DNA of 64,000 bases from Streptomyces tubercidicus (GTDB lineage: Bacteria > Actinomycetota > Actinomycetes > Streptomycetales > Streptomycetaceae). A program made the translations under genes and the position numbers. Below the pieces are notes generated by a model. That model saw only the letters and a list, made by a program, of their open reading frames with translations. It had not been told where the DNA came from and did not search any database. Below, piece after piece: positions 1 through 9,268 of the stretch (the stretch's first letter is position 1; each line of letters begins with the position of its first letter). The stretch is from contig NZ_CP114205.1 of assembly GCF_027497495.1 (NCBI RefSeq), forward strand, positions 1,488,001 to 1,552,000, given 5' to 3'.

Positions 1-154
1 CGGCCCGACCAACCTGTACGCGAGCGTGGTGTGCACGAACCCACGGGAGCTGTACCGGTACCTGACCACCCGGGTCGCCGCACTCCGAGCCGTCACACAC
101 CTCGAAACGGCACCAGTGATCAGGACCGTCAAGCAGGCGGCGAACCAGACATAG
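1..154 (+). CDS. Lrp/AsnC-family regulator, C-terminal end (partial)
   Basis: Reading from base 2, the frame gives about 50 residues ending at TAG (152-154). It contains [18 protein letters not shown] and ends with [16 protein letters not shown]. This matches the last part of the RAM effector domain of Lrp/AsnC regulators, where a beta-alpha-beta unit is followed by an ETAP..RT.K tail. The DNA-binding half lies outside the window, so the regulated genes cannot be told. The end looks natural for the family. Everything just downstream is decayed mobile-element sequence, so this gene probably marks the original chromosomal neighbourhood. Confidence 0.7.
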   Translation, partial: GPTNLYASVVCTNPRELYRYLTTRVAALRAVTHLETAPVIRTVKQAANQT

Positions 155-300
155 CGACCGCCCCGCCCCCTGCTGTTCGGATCGCGCAAAGCACGCTGCT
201 TGTCACCAGGTCGGCGCGCTACCGGTCACCAGCTGCGTGCGAAGCACGGTGGGTGTCACCGGCTCCGGCGCTATACCGGCCGCCTGGCCGCAAACTGCCG

Positions 301-393
301 GTCGTCATCGGCCCAGGAGGGTTCGCAGCACGGTCAGTTCGGCGTAGCCGTCGTGCTCGTTCTTCGTCGTCATCAGCCGAGGAGGGTTCGCAA
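301..393. repeat. 28-base imperfect direct repeat inside decayed element
   Basis: Two copies of a 28-base unit (301-328 and 366-393) differ at three positions; both contain AGGAGGGTTCGCA. The spacing is 65 bases. The stretch 155-438 that holds them has no convincing gene and appears to be scrambled remains of mobile DNA. Confidence 0.6.
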
Positions 394-438
394 CTCCGGC
401 TGCAGGACGTCTCGCCACCCACAGGACCGACGGCCGGT

Positions 439-600
439 GTGATCGACTCGCAGTCGGTCAAGGCGGACGCCGTCGTCGGCGCCGACAGTCGTGGCCTCGA
501 CGGCGGCAAACTCGTCAACGGTCACAAGCGGCACGTCGTGGTCGACACGCTCGGCCTGCTGCTGGGCGTGACCGCAGCGGCAGGCCACCGCCGTCAATCC
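439..600 (+). pseudogene. IS5-family transposase fragment
   Basis: The plus frame from GTG 439 reads [20 protein letters not shown], then [20 protein letters not shown]. This is the DDE-domain core seen in IS5/IS4-type transposases of Streptomyces: the IDSQS strand and the NG.KRH..VDT segment. Homology starts abruptly and stops near base 590. The N-terminal helix-turn-helix part and the rest of the catalytic domain are missing, so this is a relic. It sits between the Lrp gene and a tRNA fragment, consistent with an old integration or excision site. Confidence 0.75.
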
Positions 601-630
601 CCGGCCGGCGGTGGCAGTGGCCCCCATTGG

Positions 631-674
631 TTCTCAAGCTCAGAGCGCGGGTTCGATTCCCGTCACCCGCTCCA
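631..674 (+). tRNA. 3' fragment of tRNA-Gly (likely att-site remnant)
   Basis: Bases 635-674 match the 3' half of an actinobacterial tRNA-Gly: the 3' anticodon stem (AAGCTCA), the T arm (GCGGG, TTCGATT, CCCGT), the acceptor strand CACCCGC, discriminator T and encoded CCA. The 5' half (it should begin GCGGGTG) is absent upstream, where decayed transposase sequence is found. A 3' tRNA piece that keeps its terminator is the usual product of tRNA-directed integration. It is not expected to give a functional tRNA. Confidence 0.75.
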
Positions 675-680
675 TAGTTG

Positions 681-706
681 AGGCCCACGTCGGAGACCTG
701 GGCCTT
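681..706 (+). terminator. Intrinsic terminator behind tRNA fragment
   Basis: Inverted repeat AGGCCCA...TGGGCCT (arms 681-687 and 698-704) followed by TCTTC, six bases after the encoded CCA. It is the expected tRNA terminator and supports reading 631-674 as a tRNA 3' end. Confidence 0.6.
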
Positions 707-787
707 CTTCGTTGTCCTGGTGGTTTCCCATCCACGAAGAGATCGAGGCAGTGATCCGGTCTCAGCAGTGGCGGCCGCCGGACTGCC

Positions 788-1537
788 TCAGATCGCACGG
801 AGAATTGCGTCTGATGGACGGCAACCATCCAAGCCACCGCCCAAGAAGGCTGGGCGCGCGCACGATTGGGGCAAGCGAAGGAGACGGACCGCCCGGACCA
901 CGTAGCCCGCACGGATCTCCAGGTCCAGGCGGGTGGTCCCGTCCAGCGGGCAGGTCGCCGCGAAGGGGTCGGCGTCGAAGGCCCCGGACTGGCGGGCCCA
1001 CTCCGCCCAGACGACGAGGTCGGAGGCCCGTTCGGGGGCATCGAAGCCCGGGACGGGACGGGGACTGCCGCCCCAGGGGGCCGTCACGCCCGAGATCCCC
1101 GCGAGGTAGTGGCGCAGCGAACCGGGCGGCTCGGCGAGAGCGCCGAGCGCGGCGAGAGCCTCGGCGTCGGTGCGTACAGTCCACCGATCCTCGGGGGCGG
1201 CCGCCTGGGCATCCGCCACGGCCCGTAGCCGCACGCCTCGCCGCCCGTCCGGGGCGGGTACGGAGAGGGCCCCCGAGCCACGCGCTACAGGGAGTTCGGG
1301 CAGGGCCGGGCCGGAGCCCCGACGTAGGGCGGCCACGAGTGCGGTGAGCGTGGGGCAGGCGGTCGCGGCCCCCGTAGGGCCCGTGACCAGCCAGCCACCG
1401 GGGCGGGCCGCCACCCGGAGGCCGGGACGGGCGGCGAGCGCGAGGGCCGCCGCCGCGAGGGCGGATCGGGCGCCCGGTCCGGCGTAGAGGGGCCGCGCCC
1501 AGTCCGCAGGGGTCCGGTCACCACAGGCGCCGCACAT
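788..1537 (-). CDS. Conserved hypothetical protein with N-terminal CxxC
   Basis: A 249-residue protein starting MCGACGDR. I cannot assign a function. The Cys pair at residues 2 and 5 could bind metal. The rest is Ala/Arg-rich with a WLVTGPTG motif and a DLEIRAGYVVRAVRL segment near the end. ATG 1537 was chosen because GGATGG lies 8 bases upstream and the homology-like CGACG block starts there; the open frame continues to 1585. It follows the SDR gene after about 50 bases on the same strand and may be the last gene of that operon. The final ~20 residues are of different character, so the C-terminus may have been altered by the nearby integration scar. Confidence 0.55.
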   Translation of the reverse strand: MCGACGDRTPADWARPLYAGPGARSALAAAALALAARPGLRVAARPGGWLVTGPTGAATACPTLTALVAALRRGSGPALPELPVARGSGALSVPAPDGRRGVRLRAVADAQAAAPEDRWTVRTDAEALAALGALAEPPGSLRHYLAGISGVTAPWGGSPRPVPGFDAPERASDLVVWAEWARQSGAFDADPFAATCPLDGTTRLDLEIRAGYVVRAVRLLRLPQSCARPAFLGGGLDGCRPSDAILRAI

Positions 1538-1586
1538 CAGAACACCATCCAGGGCCCACCGCCGCGCCGCGCCGCGAGTCCGCACA

Positions 1587-2312
1587 TCACGGCATCACAT
1601 CGCCCGAGTTCGGGCCGAGCGTCTGGCCGACGTAGAGGTTGCCGCCCGGGTCCGAGGCGAGCAGGACCGCCGTCGGGGCGATCTCCTCGGGGCGGCCGAA
1701 CCGGCCGAGCGGCAGTTCCGCGCGCTTGGCCCGCTTCCAGTCCTCCGTGATGCCGTCGACCATCGGCGTCTCGATCGGCCCGGGTGCGATGGCGTTGGCC
1801 AGCACGCCGTGCGGGGACACCTCCAGGGCGAGCGACTTGGTCAGCCCGACCACCCCGGCCTTGGCCGCCGCGTAGTGGGCGAGCCCCTCGCCGCCCTTGA
1901 TGCCCAGCTGGGAAGCGATGTTGATGATCCGCCCGGAGCCGCGCTCGATCATGCCCGGCAACACGGCCCGGCAGCACAGGAACACCCCGGTGAGATCCAC
2001 CGCGATGGTCTGCGCCCACGTTGCCAAGTCCATCTCGGCGACAGGCGCCTGCGTCAGGATGCCCGCCGAATTGACCAGAATGTCGAGACGACCGCCGAGG
2101 AGATCCGTGGCCTCCGCTACCGCCGACGCCACCGACCCCTCGTCCGCGACGTCCATCCTCACCGTCCCGGACGCACCGGACGCGTCGCGGTCCGCGACCA
2201 CCACCCGCGCGCCCTCCACCGCGTACATCGCGGCGATCGCCGCGCCGATCCCACTCGCGCCGCCGACGACCAGCGCGCCCTTGTCCTGAAGTACAGGCAT
2301 CCGTGCAGGCAT
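1587..2312 (-). CDS. SDR-family dehydrogenase
   Basis: A classical short-chain dehydrogenase of 241 residues, likely an NAD(P)-dependent alcohol or keto oxidoreductase in the cytoplasm. The visible motifs are the cofactor-binding GGASGIG near the N-terminus, a DVAD acidic patch, NSAG (usual NNAG with N to S), the catalytic Ser in NIASQLG and the YAAAK active site. The start at 2312 is preferred because AGAGGA lies 9 bases upstream; GTG 2330 and ATG 2300 are alternatives. The sequence ATGCCTG.A is repeated at 2312 and 2300. It follows a second SDR by 22 bases, so the two probably act in sequence or on related substrates of the same catabolic operon. Confidence 0.85.
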   Translation of the reverse strand: MPARMPVLQDKGALVVGGASGIGAAIAAMYAVEGARVVVADRDASGASGTVRMDVADEGSVASAVAEATDLLGGRLDILVNSAGILTQAPVAEMDLATWAQTIAVDLTGVFLCCRAVLPGMIERGSGRIINIASQLGIKGGEGLAHYAAAKAGVVGLTKSLALEVSPHGVLANAIAPGPIETPMVDGITEDWKRAKRAELPLGRFGRPEEIAPTAVLLASDPGGNLYVGQTLGPNSGDVMP

Positions 2313-2334
2313 CCGTGCCGTTCCTCTCACACCC

Positions 2335-3120
2335 TCAGGCCGCCATACGGACCGTCAGCCCGCCATCCACGACGATCTCCTGACCAGTGAGGTACGAGGC
2401 CTCCGGTGAGGTCAGGAAGCGGATCACCGAGGCCACCTCCTCGGGCCGCCCCGCCCGCCCCAGCGGGATGCCGCTCCCGGCCCGCTCAAGTCCCTCCGGG
2501 CCGAGGGAGTTGACCGGGTCCAGTGACTGCGGGGTCACGATGTAGCCGGGGACGACCGTGTTGACGCGGATGGAGCGCGGCGCCAATTCGACCGCGAGGC
2601 TGCGGCACAGCCCGAGGACACCGGCCTTGGCGGCGCAGTAGTGCGCGTGCTCGCCCCAGCCGTAGACGCCGCCCGCGATGGAGGAGATGGCCACCATCGC
2701 GCCCGGCCGTCCGCCTGCCATTCGGGCCGCCGCCGAACGGAACGTACGCAGCACTCCGGTCAGGTCGACCTGCAGCAGATCATCCCAGGCCAGGTCGTCC
2801 AGCTCGGCCAGCTCCGCCCGGCGCAGCACCCCGGCGGCAGCCACCGCGATGTCGAGCCGCCCCCACTCGTCCAGGGCGCGCTGCGCGAACGCCTCGACCT
2901 GCTCCGTCGAGCGCACATCGACCTCGTGGACGACGCACTCGCCGCCGGCGGCCCGTACCGCCGCCGCCGTCCGTTCCGGGTCGTGCGGGTCGCCGGGGAA
3001 TGTCCCCACCACCGTGCATACGCCGTGGGCGGCATACGCGACGGCGAGCGCCCGGCCGATCCCGCTGGCGGCCCCGGTGACGACCGCCACCTGCCCCGCC
3101 GACTGGCCCTGGGTGTCCAT
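2335..3120 (-). CDS. SDR-family dehydrogenase
   Basis: A 261-residue classical SDR. It shows TGAASGIG for dinucleotide binding, AAAG in place of NNAG, the catalytic Ser in [13 protein letters not shown] as the Tyr-Lys pair and a C-terminal [12 protein letters not shown] typical of the family. The start ATG 3120 has GAGAGGAAC upstream; the open frame extends further but only with unrelated residues. It lies between the MFS gene and another SDR, all on the minus strand, and so is probably transcribed from the promoter in front of the asparaginase gene. The substrate is unknown. Confidence 0.87.
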   Translation of the reverse strand: MDTQGQSAGQVAVVTGAASGIGRALAVAYAAHGVCTVVGTFPGDPHDPERTAAAVRAAGGECVVHEVDVRSTEQVEAFAQRALDEWGRLDIAVAAAGVLRRAELAELDDLAWDDLLQVDLTGVLRTFRSAAARMAGGRPGAMVAISSIAGGVYGWGEHAHYCAAKAGVLGLCRSLAVELAPRSIRVNTVVPGYIVTPQSLDPVNSLGPEGLERAGSGIPLGRAGRPEEVASVIRFLTSPEASYLTGQEIVVDGGLTVRMAA

Positions 3121-3197
3121 CCGCTGTTCCTCTCCTTGCTCTGAGTGGATCGTCCTGCGGTGACTGGCGTGAACGGGCGTGATGGGCCTGCCGCGCG

Positions 3198-4538
3198 TCA
3201 GCCCTTGAGCGTCTCCACCTTCCGGGCCGCGAACATCACGACCCCGGAAAGCACGGTGCCGACGGCTCCCACCAGCAGTGCGGCCTCGTTCCAGCCCACC
3301 CCCGACGAGAGCAGGGCGGTGACGATCAGGCCGGCCACGATCGCTCCCGGCTGGGAGAGGGCGTTGAGGAAGGCCGTCCCGGTCGCGCGGCAGCGGGTGT
3401 CGTAGCACTCCCCCATGTAGAAGAGGAGCGCGGCGTACGGCCCGACGAGGAAGAACATGCCGAGCGAGTACAGGGAAACGACCATGACGGTGCCCTGCGC
3501 GACGGTCAGGGTGAGGGCGAAGGAGATGCCGGAGAGGATCCATCCGATGCCGATGATGTTGCGGCGGCCGATGCGGTCGCCGAACCAGCCGTGGAAGACA
3601 TAGCCGAGGTAGCCGACGGCGTTGACGACGATCAGCATCAGCAGCGAGTTGGTGAAGCTGACGTCCTTGCCCTCGGTGAGGACCGTGGTGCCCAGCACGC
3701 TGAAGACCTGGATGCCGAACCAGTTGATGATCCAGGCGAAACCCAGCACAAGGGTGTTGCGCAGCGCCGGGCCTTTGAAGATCGCGACGAGCGGTGCCGA
3801 CTCCTCCACGGAAAGGCCGTACGAGCGGGCGAGTTCGGCGGCCGCGGCGGCCTTGCCCTCCTTGCGCAGCTCCCGCAGCTTCAGTTCCAGCTCGAACTGC
3901 GGGGATTCCTTGAGCCCACGGCGGGCCAGCGCGATCACCAGAGCGGGGAAGACGGCGATGGCGAAGCAGCCGCGCCAGCCGACGATGGGCAGGAAGACGG
4001 CGACGAAGGCGGCAGCCAGCAGCACGCCGAGCGGCCAGCCGCCCTGCACCAGGCTGTAGATCAGCCCACGACGCTTCTTGATCTTCTCGTCCTCGGTGAC
4101 GGCGTAGATCTCATTGAGGTACGTCGCGTTGACGGCCTGCTCGGACAGGCCGAGGCCGCCGATCGAACGCACGCCGATGAGATAGCCCGCTCCCGGGGTG
4201 ACGGCGCTCGCTGCGGAGGCCACGGCGGTGCCGGAGACGGTGAGGATCATGCCCTTGCGGCGGCCGATGCGGTCCACCACCGGACCGACACCGAGGGCGA
4301 CGACGGCGGTACCCACGGAGATGAACGTCGATATCAGGGACGCCCGGGACTCGCTCCAGCCGAAGTGGGCGGACATCTCCGGCAGGAGAGTGCCGAACAG
4401 GATGTAGTCGTAGACGGCGAACATCCAGGCCAGGAAGGCGATGAAGGTGGCCTTGCGGGTGGCGCGGGCACCGACCCGTGGGAATTGTCTTTCGGGGGTC
4501 GCGTCACGGATCGCCGCGCCGCGGGAGTCAGCGGACAT
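3198..4538 (-). CDS. MFS transporter, metabolite:H+ symporter type
   Basis: A 446-residue inner-membrane transporter with about 12 predicted helices. The loop after helix 2 carries DRIGRRKG and the matching loop in the second half has DRIGRRN, as in sugar/organic-acid:proton symporters. A charged insert between helices 6 and 7 (around 215-250, rich in K, E and A) may be a cytoplasmic coiled segment. The start ATG 4538 is followed by a hydrophilic tail of ~30 residues. Its position between hydrolases and dehydrogenases points to uptake of the compound that the operon degrades. A 169-base gap separates it from the deacetylase gene. Confidence 0.85.
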   Translation of the reverse strand: MSADSRGAAIRDATPERQFPRVGARATRKATFIAFLAWMFAVYDYILFGTLLPEMSAHFGWSESRASLISTFISVGTAVVALGVGPVVDRIGRRKGMILTVSGTAVASAASAVTPGAGYLIGVRSIGGLGLSEQAVNATYLNEIYAVTEDEKIKKRRGLIYSLVQGGWPLGVLLAAAFVAVFLPIVGWRGCFAIAVFPALVIALARRGLKESPQFELELKLRELRKEGKAAAAAELARSYGLSVEESAPLVAIFKGPALRNTLVLGFAWIINWFGIQVFSVLGTTVLTEGKDVSFTNSLLMLIVVNAVGYLGYVFHGWFGDRIGRRNIIGIGWILSGISFALTLTVAQGTVMVVSLYSLGMFFLVGPYAALLFYMGECYDTRCRATGTAFLNALSQPGAIVAGLIVTALLSSGVGWNEAALLVGAVGTVLSGVVMFAARKVETLKG

Positions 4539-4707
4539 GGAACTGCCCTTCTCGGGAGGGGAGGGGAGGGGGCCGAGTGGGGTTCGGAGGGGAGAAACAG
4601 GTTCAGCGGGGTGGGCGGGGCCAGGGGAACGGCCCAGGAAGACCTACGGCCTCGGTGCGCGCGGAAGGATGCGGCTTCCGCGCGATGCCCGAGAGGGCGG
4701 CCGCACC

Positions 4708-5586
4708 TCAGGCGCGCGGGAAGCGGGCCAGGAAGTCGTCGGCGATCTCATCGAACGTGGACCAGCGCACACCCTCGTGGCCGCTGATGTATTCGATGAT
4801 CCGCTCCAGCATCAGCAGGTTCTGCGGACGCCCGGAGACATCAGGGTGGATCGTCATGGTGAAGGCCGCGTAGTCCATCTCGCGGTAGAGCCAGTCGAAC
4901 TGGTCGCGCCAGGTCTGCTCCAGGTCGCGCGGGCTGACGAAGCCGTGACTGTTGGCGCTGGCCTTGACGAACATCATCGGCGGCAGGTCGTCGAGGTACC
5001 AGTTGGCCGGGATCTCCACCAGGCCGGTCTCCTCGCCGCGCACCAGCGGCTTCATCCACTCCTCGGCCGGCTTCGCGTAGTCGATCTTCGTCCAGCTGTC
5101 GCCGACCCGGACGTAGTACGGGTGGAAGTCGTTGTGCATCAGGGAGTGGTCGTACTTGATACCGCGTTCCAGCAGCAGTTCGTTGGTGACCGGGGAGAAC
5201 TCCCACCACGGGGCGACATACCCGGTCGGACGGCGGCCCGCGACCCGCTCGATGAGCTCAATGCTGCGGTCGAGGATCGCGCTCTCCTGCTCGCGCGTCA
5301 TGGCGACGGGGTTCTCGTGGGAGTAGCCGTGCGCGCCGACCTCGTGCCTGGCGTCCACCACCATCCGGGTCTGGTCGGGGAAGGTCTCGATGGAGTGGCC
5401 GGGGATGAACCACGTGGTACGCATGTCGCGGCGCTCGAAGAGGCGCAGCAGCCGGGGCACCCCGACCTCTCCGGCGAACATGCCGCGCGAGATGTCGCAC
5501 GGGGAGTCCTCGCCGCCGTAGCTGCCGAGCCAGCCGGCGACGGCGTCCACGTCCACACCGATCGCGACGCGAATGTCCTTGGCCAT
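4708..5586 (-). CDS. HpPgdA-type polysaccharide deacetylase / cyclic imidase
   Basis: A 292-residue NodB-fold metal hydrolase. The N-terminus ([15 protein letters not shown], then GGEDSP) and the C-terminal [19 protein letters not shown] match the branch containing Helicobacter PgdA, bacterial cyclic imide hydrolases and PuuE allantoinases. Metal residues are the Asp in GVDVD and the two His in [20 protein letters not shown] holds the late catalytic His. There is no signal peptide, which argues against a cell-wall substrate and for an intracellular C-N hydrolase on a small amide or imide. ATG 5586 has AAGGAAG upstream and starts 2 bases after the asparaginase stop, so the two are co-translated. 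Confidence 0.85.
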   Translation of the reverse strand: MAKDIRVAIGVDVDAVAGWLGSYGGEDSPCDISRGMFAGEVGVPRLLRLFERRDMRTTWFIPGHSIETFPDQTRMVVDARHEVGAHGYSHENPVAMTREQESAILDRSIELIERVAGRRPTGYVAPWWEFSPVTNELLLERGIKYDHSLMHNDFHPYYVRVGDSWTKIDYAKPAEEWMKPLVRGEETGLVEIPANWYLDDLPPMMFVKASANSHGFVSPRDLEQTWRDQFDWLYREMDYAAFTMTIHPDVSGRPQNLLMLERIIEYISGHEGVRWSTFDEIADDFLARFPRA

Positions 5587-5588
5587 GA

Positions 5589-6689
5589 TCAGTTCTTCCT
5601 TTCGCAGGGCTGAGCGGACATGACAGTCCGCGCGGGGTCGGTCGAGGCAGAGGTAGGCCGCGGGCCGTGATCGGTATCGGTATCGACTTCGGTGTCGGCA
5701 GCTCCGGCCTCGGCCATCCGGCGGAGCGCTGCTGCCACGCGTCGGGGATCGCGGTCGCGAGCCAGCAGGGCGAGGAGCAGTACCCGGGCCTGCGGTGAGC
5801 GCAGAGTGCCGACGGGCACCGCGCCGGCTTCGATGAGGTCCACGCCGCCCCCGCCGCCGTACAGCGCGGTGACGGGGCCTGCGTGCACCCGGGTGGACAG
5901 CGCCACGACCACGCCCTCCCCGGTCAGGCGGGCGATCGCGGCGCGCACGGCGGGGTTGGCGTTGCCCGCGCCGGTGGCCTCCAGCACCACGCCCCGGGCT
6001 CCGGCGGCCGCCACCGCGTCCAGCGCCGTGGCGTCCGTGCCCGGATAGCTGGCCACGATGTCCACCCGTACGCCGTCCAGGTCGAGCGCCTCCGGGCCGA
6101 GCGGGGCGGACCGCAGCAGCCGTGCGGCCATCCGCACCGAGCCGTTCCGCACCCGCCCGAGGGGGCCGCCGTCGGGGGCGGAGAAGGCCGCGGGCGCCAG
6201 GGTGTGGGTCTTGCGGGTGCCTCGGGCCGCGAACACCTGACCATCGAAGACGATCAGCACGCCGTGGCCGGCGGCCTCCGGGCAGGCCGCGAGGGTGATG
6301 GCGTCCGCGAGATTGCGCGGGCCGTCGGTGTCCCCGGCCGAGGCCGCGCGCTGGGCTCCGGTGAACACCACGGGCCGCCGGTCGTGGTGGACCAGGTCGG
6401 CCAGGAAGGCGGTCTCCTCCAGGGCGTCGGTGCCGTGGGTGACGACGACGCCGAGCACGTCGGGATCGGCCAGCGCCTCGTGCGCGCTCCGGACGATCTC
6501 CGCCATGTCTCCCGGGGTCAGCAGGTAGCTGCCGACGCGCAGTACGTCCACCCCTTCGACGGGGACCCTGAGGTCGCCGGGCAGCTGTGCGAGCAGCGCG
6601 TTCGCGTCGTCCGCAGCGATCGCCGCCCCCCGGGAATCGGGGCGGGAGGCGATGGTTCCACCGGTGGAGAGGACAACGACCCTGCGCAC
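5589..6689 (-). CDS. Asparaginase-family amidohydrolase
   Basis: A 366-residue L-asparaginase-like enzyme. Both catalytic threonine motifs are present: STGGTIASR at the N-terminus and [12 protein letters not shown] in the middle, with FTGAQR following. The length fits bacterial type I/II enzymes but there is no secretion signal. GTG 6689 was chosen over the upstream ATG 6740 because GGAGG lies 7-8 bases before it and the conserved protein begins at VVVLSTGG. It is the first gene of the minus-strand operon. Given the imidase and transporter behind it, it may hydrolyse a half-amide formed from an imide rather than asparagine itself. Confidence 0.88.
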   Translation of the reverse strand: MRRVVVLSTGGTIASRPDSRGAAIAADDANALLAQLPGDLRVPVEGVDVLRVGSYLLTPGDMAEIVRSAHEALADPDVLGVVVTHGTDALEETAFLADLVHHDRRPVVFTGAQRAASAGDTDGPRNLADAITLAACPEAAGHGVLIVFDGQVFAARGTRKTHTLAPAAFSAPDGGPLGRVRNGSVRMAARLLRSAPLGPEALDLDGVRVDIVASYPGTDATALDAVAAAGARGVVLEATGAGNANPAVRAAIARLTGEGVVVALSTRVHAGPVTALYGGGGGVDLIEAGAVPVGTLRSPQARVLLLALLARDRDPRRVAAALRRMAEAGAADTEVDTDTDHGPRPTSASTDPARTVMSAQPCERKN

Positions 6690-6724
6690 GGAGCGACCTC
6701 CAGGCCAACGAGAGCACACGAGAG

Positions 6725-6748
6725 CAAACGATTGGGCCAAACGTTTGG
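6725..6748. promoter_or_regulatory. LacI-type operator between divergent genes
   Basis: CCAAACGTTTGG at 6737-6748 is a perfect 12-base palindrome, preceded by an imperfect copy CAAACGATTGGG at 6725-6736. A central ACGT within an A/T-flanked palindrome is typical of LacI/GalR operators. The site lies between the divergent asparaginase operon (start 6689) and the LacI gene (start 6891), so one regulator probably controls both. Confidence 0.7.
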
Positions 6749-6890
6749 GTATCCTGCATCCGTGTACATGGCTCGGTCAATGCCCTGCTTGTTACGATCC
6801 TGCAAGCCGCACGGTCACCGAGTAGGGCGCCGGGCGCACAGCGTGACGACGACGCGCCGACGGCAGCGAGCAGTGGAGGCAGTACCGGCG

Positions 6891-7931
6891 ATGGATCCAG
6901 GCCGCCCGCAAGTCACCCTGCAGATGCTGGCCGACCGGCTCGGACTGCATATCTCGACAGTCTCCCGCGCTCTGCACGCCAAGCCCGACGAGGGCCGCCG
7001 GGCCGCGTCCAGCGCCACCATCGCCCGTATCCGCAAGCTCGCCGACGAACTCGGCTACCGCCCCAACCCTCACGCGACCAGCCTGCGCACCCAGCGCAGC
7101 AACCTTGTCGGTGTGCTGGTGCCGCGACTGTCCGACCTGGTGCTCGCCACCATGTACGAGGGCATCGAGGAGGCGGCCTCCGAGGTGGGCCTGTCCACCT
7201 TCGTCACCAACACCCGCGACGTGCCCGAAGTCCAGCGGTCGCACACCGAGATGGTCCTCGCCCGCCGCGTCGACGGCATGATCTTCGGCGACGCCTACGT
7301 GGACGGTGGCTTCCTGGACGAGATCGCCGCCCGTGGCGTCCCGTTCATCCTGGTCAGCCGCCGCGCCGCCGGTCACACCTCGGTGACCTGCGACGACTAC
7401 CTCGGCGGCCGTCTCGCCGCCGAGCACCTGCTCGGCCTCGGCCACCGCCACCTCGCGGTCATCGCGGGCGAACCGTACGCGAGCACCGGCATCGACCGGA
7501 CCGCGGGCTTCGTCGACCGGTGCGCCGAGGAGGGCGTCACCGTCCCGGCCGAGCGCATCGTGCACTCGGCGTTCGACGCTCCGGGCGGGCGGCGGGCCAC
7601 CGAGACGCTCCTGGCGAGCACGAACAGGCGCGGCGGACCGGCCCCGTCCGCCGTTTTCGCCGTCAACGACTTCGCCGCGATCGGCGCCATGGGCGCGCTC
7701 CGCGACCACGGCCGCAGGGTCGGCTCGGACGTCGCGGTCGTCGGCTTCAACGACACCTCGCTCGCCGCCGAACTGCCGGTACCGCTCACGAGTGTCCGCT
7801 CCCCCATGCACCAGATGGGCAGGCGCGGGCTCCAGCTGCTCAACCAGCTGATCGCCGGTCAGGCCGCTGAGTCCGAACGCCTCACCCCGGTCCTCACGGT
7901 CCGCGCCTCCAGCGACCCGGCGGCGGGGTGA
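6891..7931 (+). CDS. LacI-family transcriptional regulator
   Basis: A 346-residue repressor. Residues 5-55 form the LacI headpiece ([20 protein letters not shown], then LGYRPN with the hinge). The rest is a periplasmic-binding-protein-like effector domain with [11 protein letters not shown] at its start, VDGMIFG and [17 protein letters not shown] 6891 has GGAGG 11 bases upstream; GTG 6843 is an in-frame alternative. It is divergent from the asparaginase/deacetylase/MFS/SDR operon with a palindromic operator between them. It most likely represses that operon until an intermediate or the imported compound binds. The ligand cannot be read from the sequence. Confidence 0.9.
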   Translation: MDPGRPQVTLQMLADRLGLHISTVSRALHAKPDEGRRAASSATIARIRKLADELGYRPNPHATSLRTQRSNLVGVLVPRLSDLVLATMYEGIEEAASEVGLSTFVTNTRDVPEVQRSHTEMVLARRVDGMIFGDAYVDGGFLDEIAARGVPFILVSRRAAGHTSVTCDDYLGGRLAAEHLLGLGHRHLAVIAGEPYASTGIDRTAGFVDRCAEEGVTVPAERIVHSAFDAPGGRRATETLLASTNRRGGPAPSAVFAVNDFAAIGAMGALRDHGRRVGSDVAVVGFNDTSLAAELPVPLTSVRSPMHQMGRRGLQLLNQLIAGQAAESERLTPVLTVRASSDPAAG

Positions 7932-8075
7932 AGCCCGCTACCCCCTTCCCCCGAGGCTCTTCGGCAGCCGGTCGACGGCTGGCGCGGAGGTCTCCGGGGC
8001 GGCCTTGGTGCACTGCACCTCGGCGACGCGCGTGAACTTGGCAGGCCAGGCAACGCGTCCGCGGACGACGCTTTC

Positions 8076-8804
8076 TCAGATCCCGGTGGTGTTCTTGATC
8101 CAGTCGCGGTTCATGACTCCGTTGCCGTCGGTGCTCCAGACGGTGGGACCACCCGCGAACCACGCGCGCGAGTTGCCCTCCGCGAAGACGGTGCCCCCGC
8201 TCACGACACCGATGAGCCTCAGACCGCCCTTGCCGTCCGAGCGGAGAACAGGTCCCCCTGAGCCGCCCACAAAAGCCGCTCCGCCGACGACAGATGCCGC
8301 CCCCGTCATGCCGTAGCTACCGTCGGGGCCGTACGAGGTGACCCGCTGCTCGGCGACCTCCAGCTCCCCACTGCCATAGCCCATGGCATACACAAGGTCG
8401 CCGCCCTTAGGCGACTGATCGGTACCAGCGGCCAGCGGAACGTACCCCTCACCGACAGCACCCCACATTCGCCCTCCGTCCAAGGGCGAGACAAGGCGAA
8501 GCAGCGCCATATCACCAGCCGGAGCCCTGTACTGCCGGTCCACCCGGACGCTTTCCCCGTCACCCCGATCCACACGGCACCCCGACACACCCCCAAGACC
8601 ACGATGGACCGTCAGTACCCAGTTCGAGCCGATCAGTGCCCCCGACAACACGCAGCCACCATCTACTCCGATGCACACGACAGAACTCGGAACGGTCTTC
8701 GCACCGAGTCCGCCGCGGCGCGCATGCGCCGAATCGGTCGGAGCCGCCAGGACTGCGGAGGCTCTGGCCGCGGCCGACGTAGTTCTTCGTTCTGCGGGCA
8801 TCAT
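8076..8804 (-). CDS. Trypsin-like serine protease
   Basis: A 242-residue chymotrypsin-fold protein. The catalytic His is in NWVLTVHRG (normally LTAAHC, so the region is divergent), the Asp in GDMALLRL and the Ser in GGSGGPVL. The N-terminus (MMPAERRTTSAAARASAVLA) is a weak, poorly hydrophobic leader, so export is uncertain. There is no propeptide of clear length. Start ATG 8804 has AAAGGG upstream. It stands alone: the LacI gene ends convergently 145 bases away and the upstream side is a 460-base gap. Loss of the usual AAHC context leaves activity open. Confidence 0.72.
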   Translation of the reverse strand: MMPAERRTTSAAARASAVLAAPTDSAHARRGGLGAKTVPSSVVCIGVDGGCVLSGALIGSNWVLTVHRGLGGVSGCRVDRGDGESVRVDRQYRAPAGDMALLRLVSPLDGGRMWGAVGEGYVPLAAGTDQSPKGGDLVYAMGYGSGELEVAEQRVTSYGPDGSYGMTGAASVVGGAAFVGGSGGPVLRSDGKGGLRLIGVVSGGTVFAEGNSRAWFAGGPTVWSTDGNGVMNRDWIKNTTGI

Positions 8805-8971
8805 GGCCTATCCCTTTCAAGGCGCTTGGGCTCAGCGGGCTGGCGGAACTGACGGAATTTTTGCTAGAAGCTACCTCCCGAGAAGAACAAGCGCATCCAC
8901 ACATATGTGGAAACTTTTGGAAAACAAATCACCAGCTCTGGATCATCACCTGGGACGCACGCGCGGACCAT

Positions 8972-9003
8972 GGACCATCGGGCCCCTGGACCATCGGGCC
9001 CCT
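8972..9003. repeat. Two tandem 16-base repeats in a 464-base gap
   Basis: GGACCATCGGGCCCCT occurs twice in direct succession (8972-8987 and 8988-9003), preceded by a partial copy GGACCAT. The gap 8805-9268 contains no gene I can support. The repeat lies midway between the protease start and the HdeD-like gene and could be a protein-binding array or slippage product. Confidence 0.6.
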
Positions 9004-9268
9004 GCCGGTTCCGGCCGCCTGGAGGGACTCGACGGAATTATCTGCGTCCGGGAAAGAGACAAGACACCCGCACAGCAGCACGCCGCTGGCCAACCCGCCT
9101 CTTCGCATCCTGACGCCCAAGAACCCAAGAACGCCCACACACCACGCAGGGCTGGAGTCTGTATGCACCGCGACCGATCTCCGTCTCCGCCGAGCGACGG
9201 GGAGCCGATCGAGTGACGATGGACGTGTACTGACGTGATCACGCTGCTCCCAGAAGGAGGCAGACGTC

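Noticed and set aside
301..393. CRISPR-like array from the repeated 28-base unit
   Set aside because: Only two copies, imperfect, no further repeats and no cas genes anywhere in the window.
788..1347. Long open frames on the plus strand opposite the hypothetical gene
   Set aside because: They are Arg/Pro/Gly-rich shadows of the minus-strand gene with no motif; the codon pattern supports the minus frame.
3591..4787. 398-codon plus-strand frame across the MFS gene
   Set aside because: Composition (runs of Gly, Asp, Glu, His) is the mirror of a hydrophobic minus-strand protein; no domain visible.
8671..9238. Overlapping frames in the gap before the HdeD-like gene
   Set aside because: No ribosome-binding site, low-complexity residues and a tandem repeat inside; not a gene I can support.
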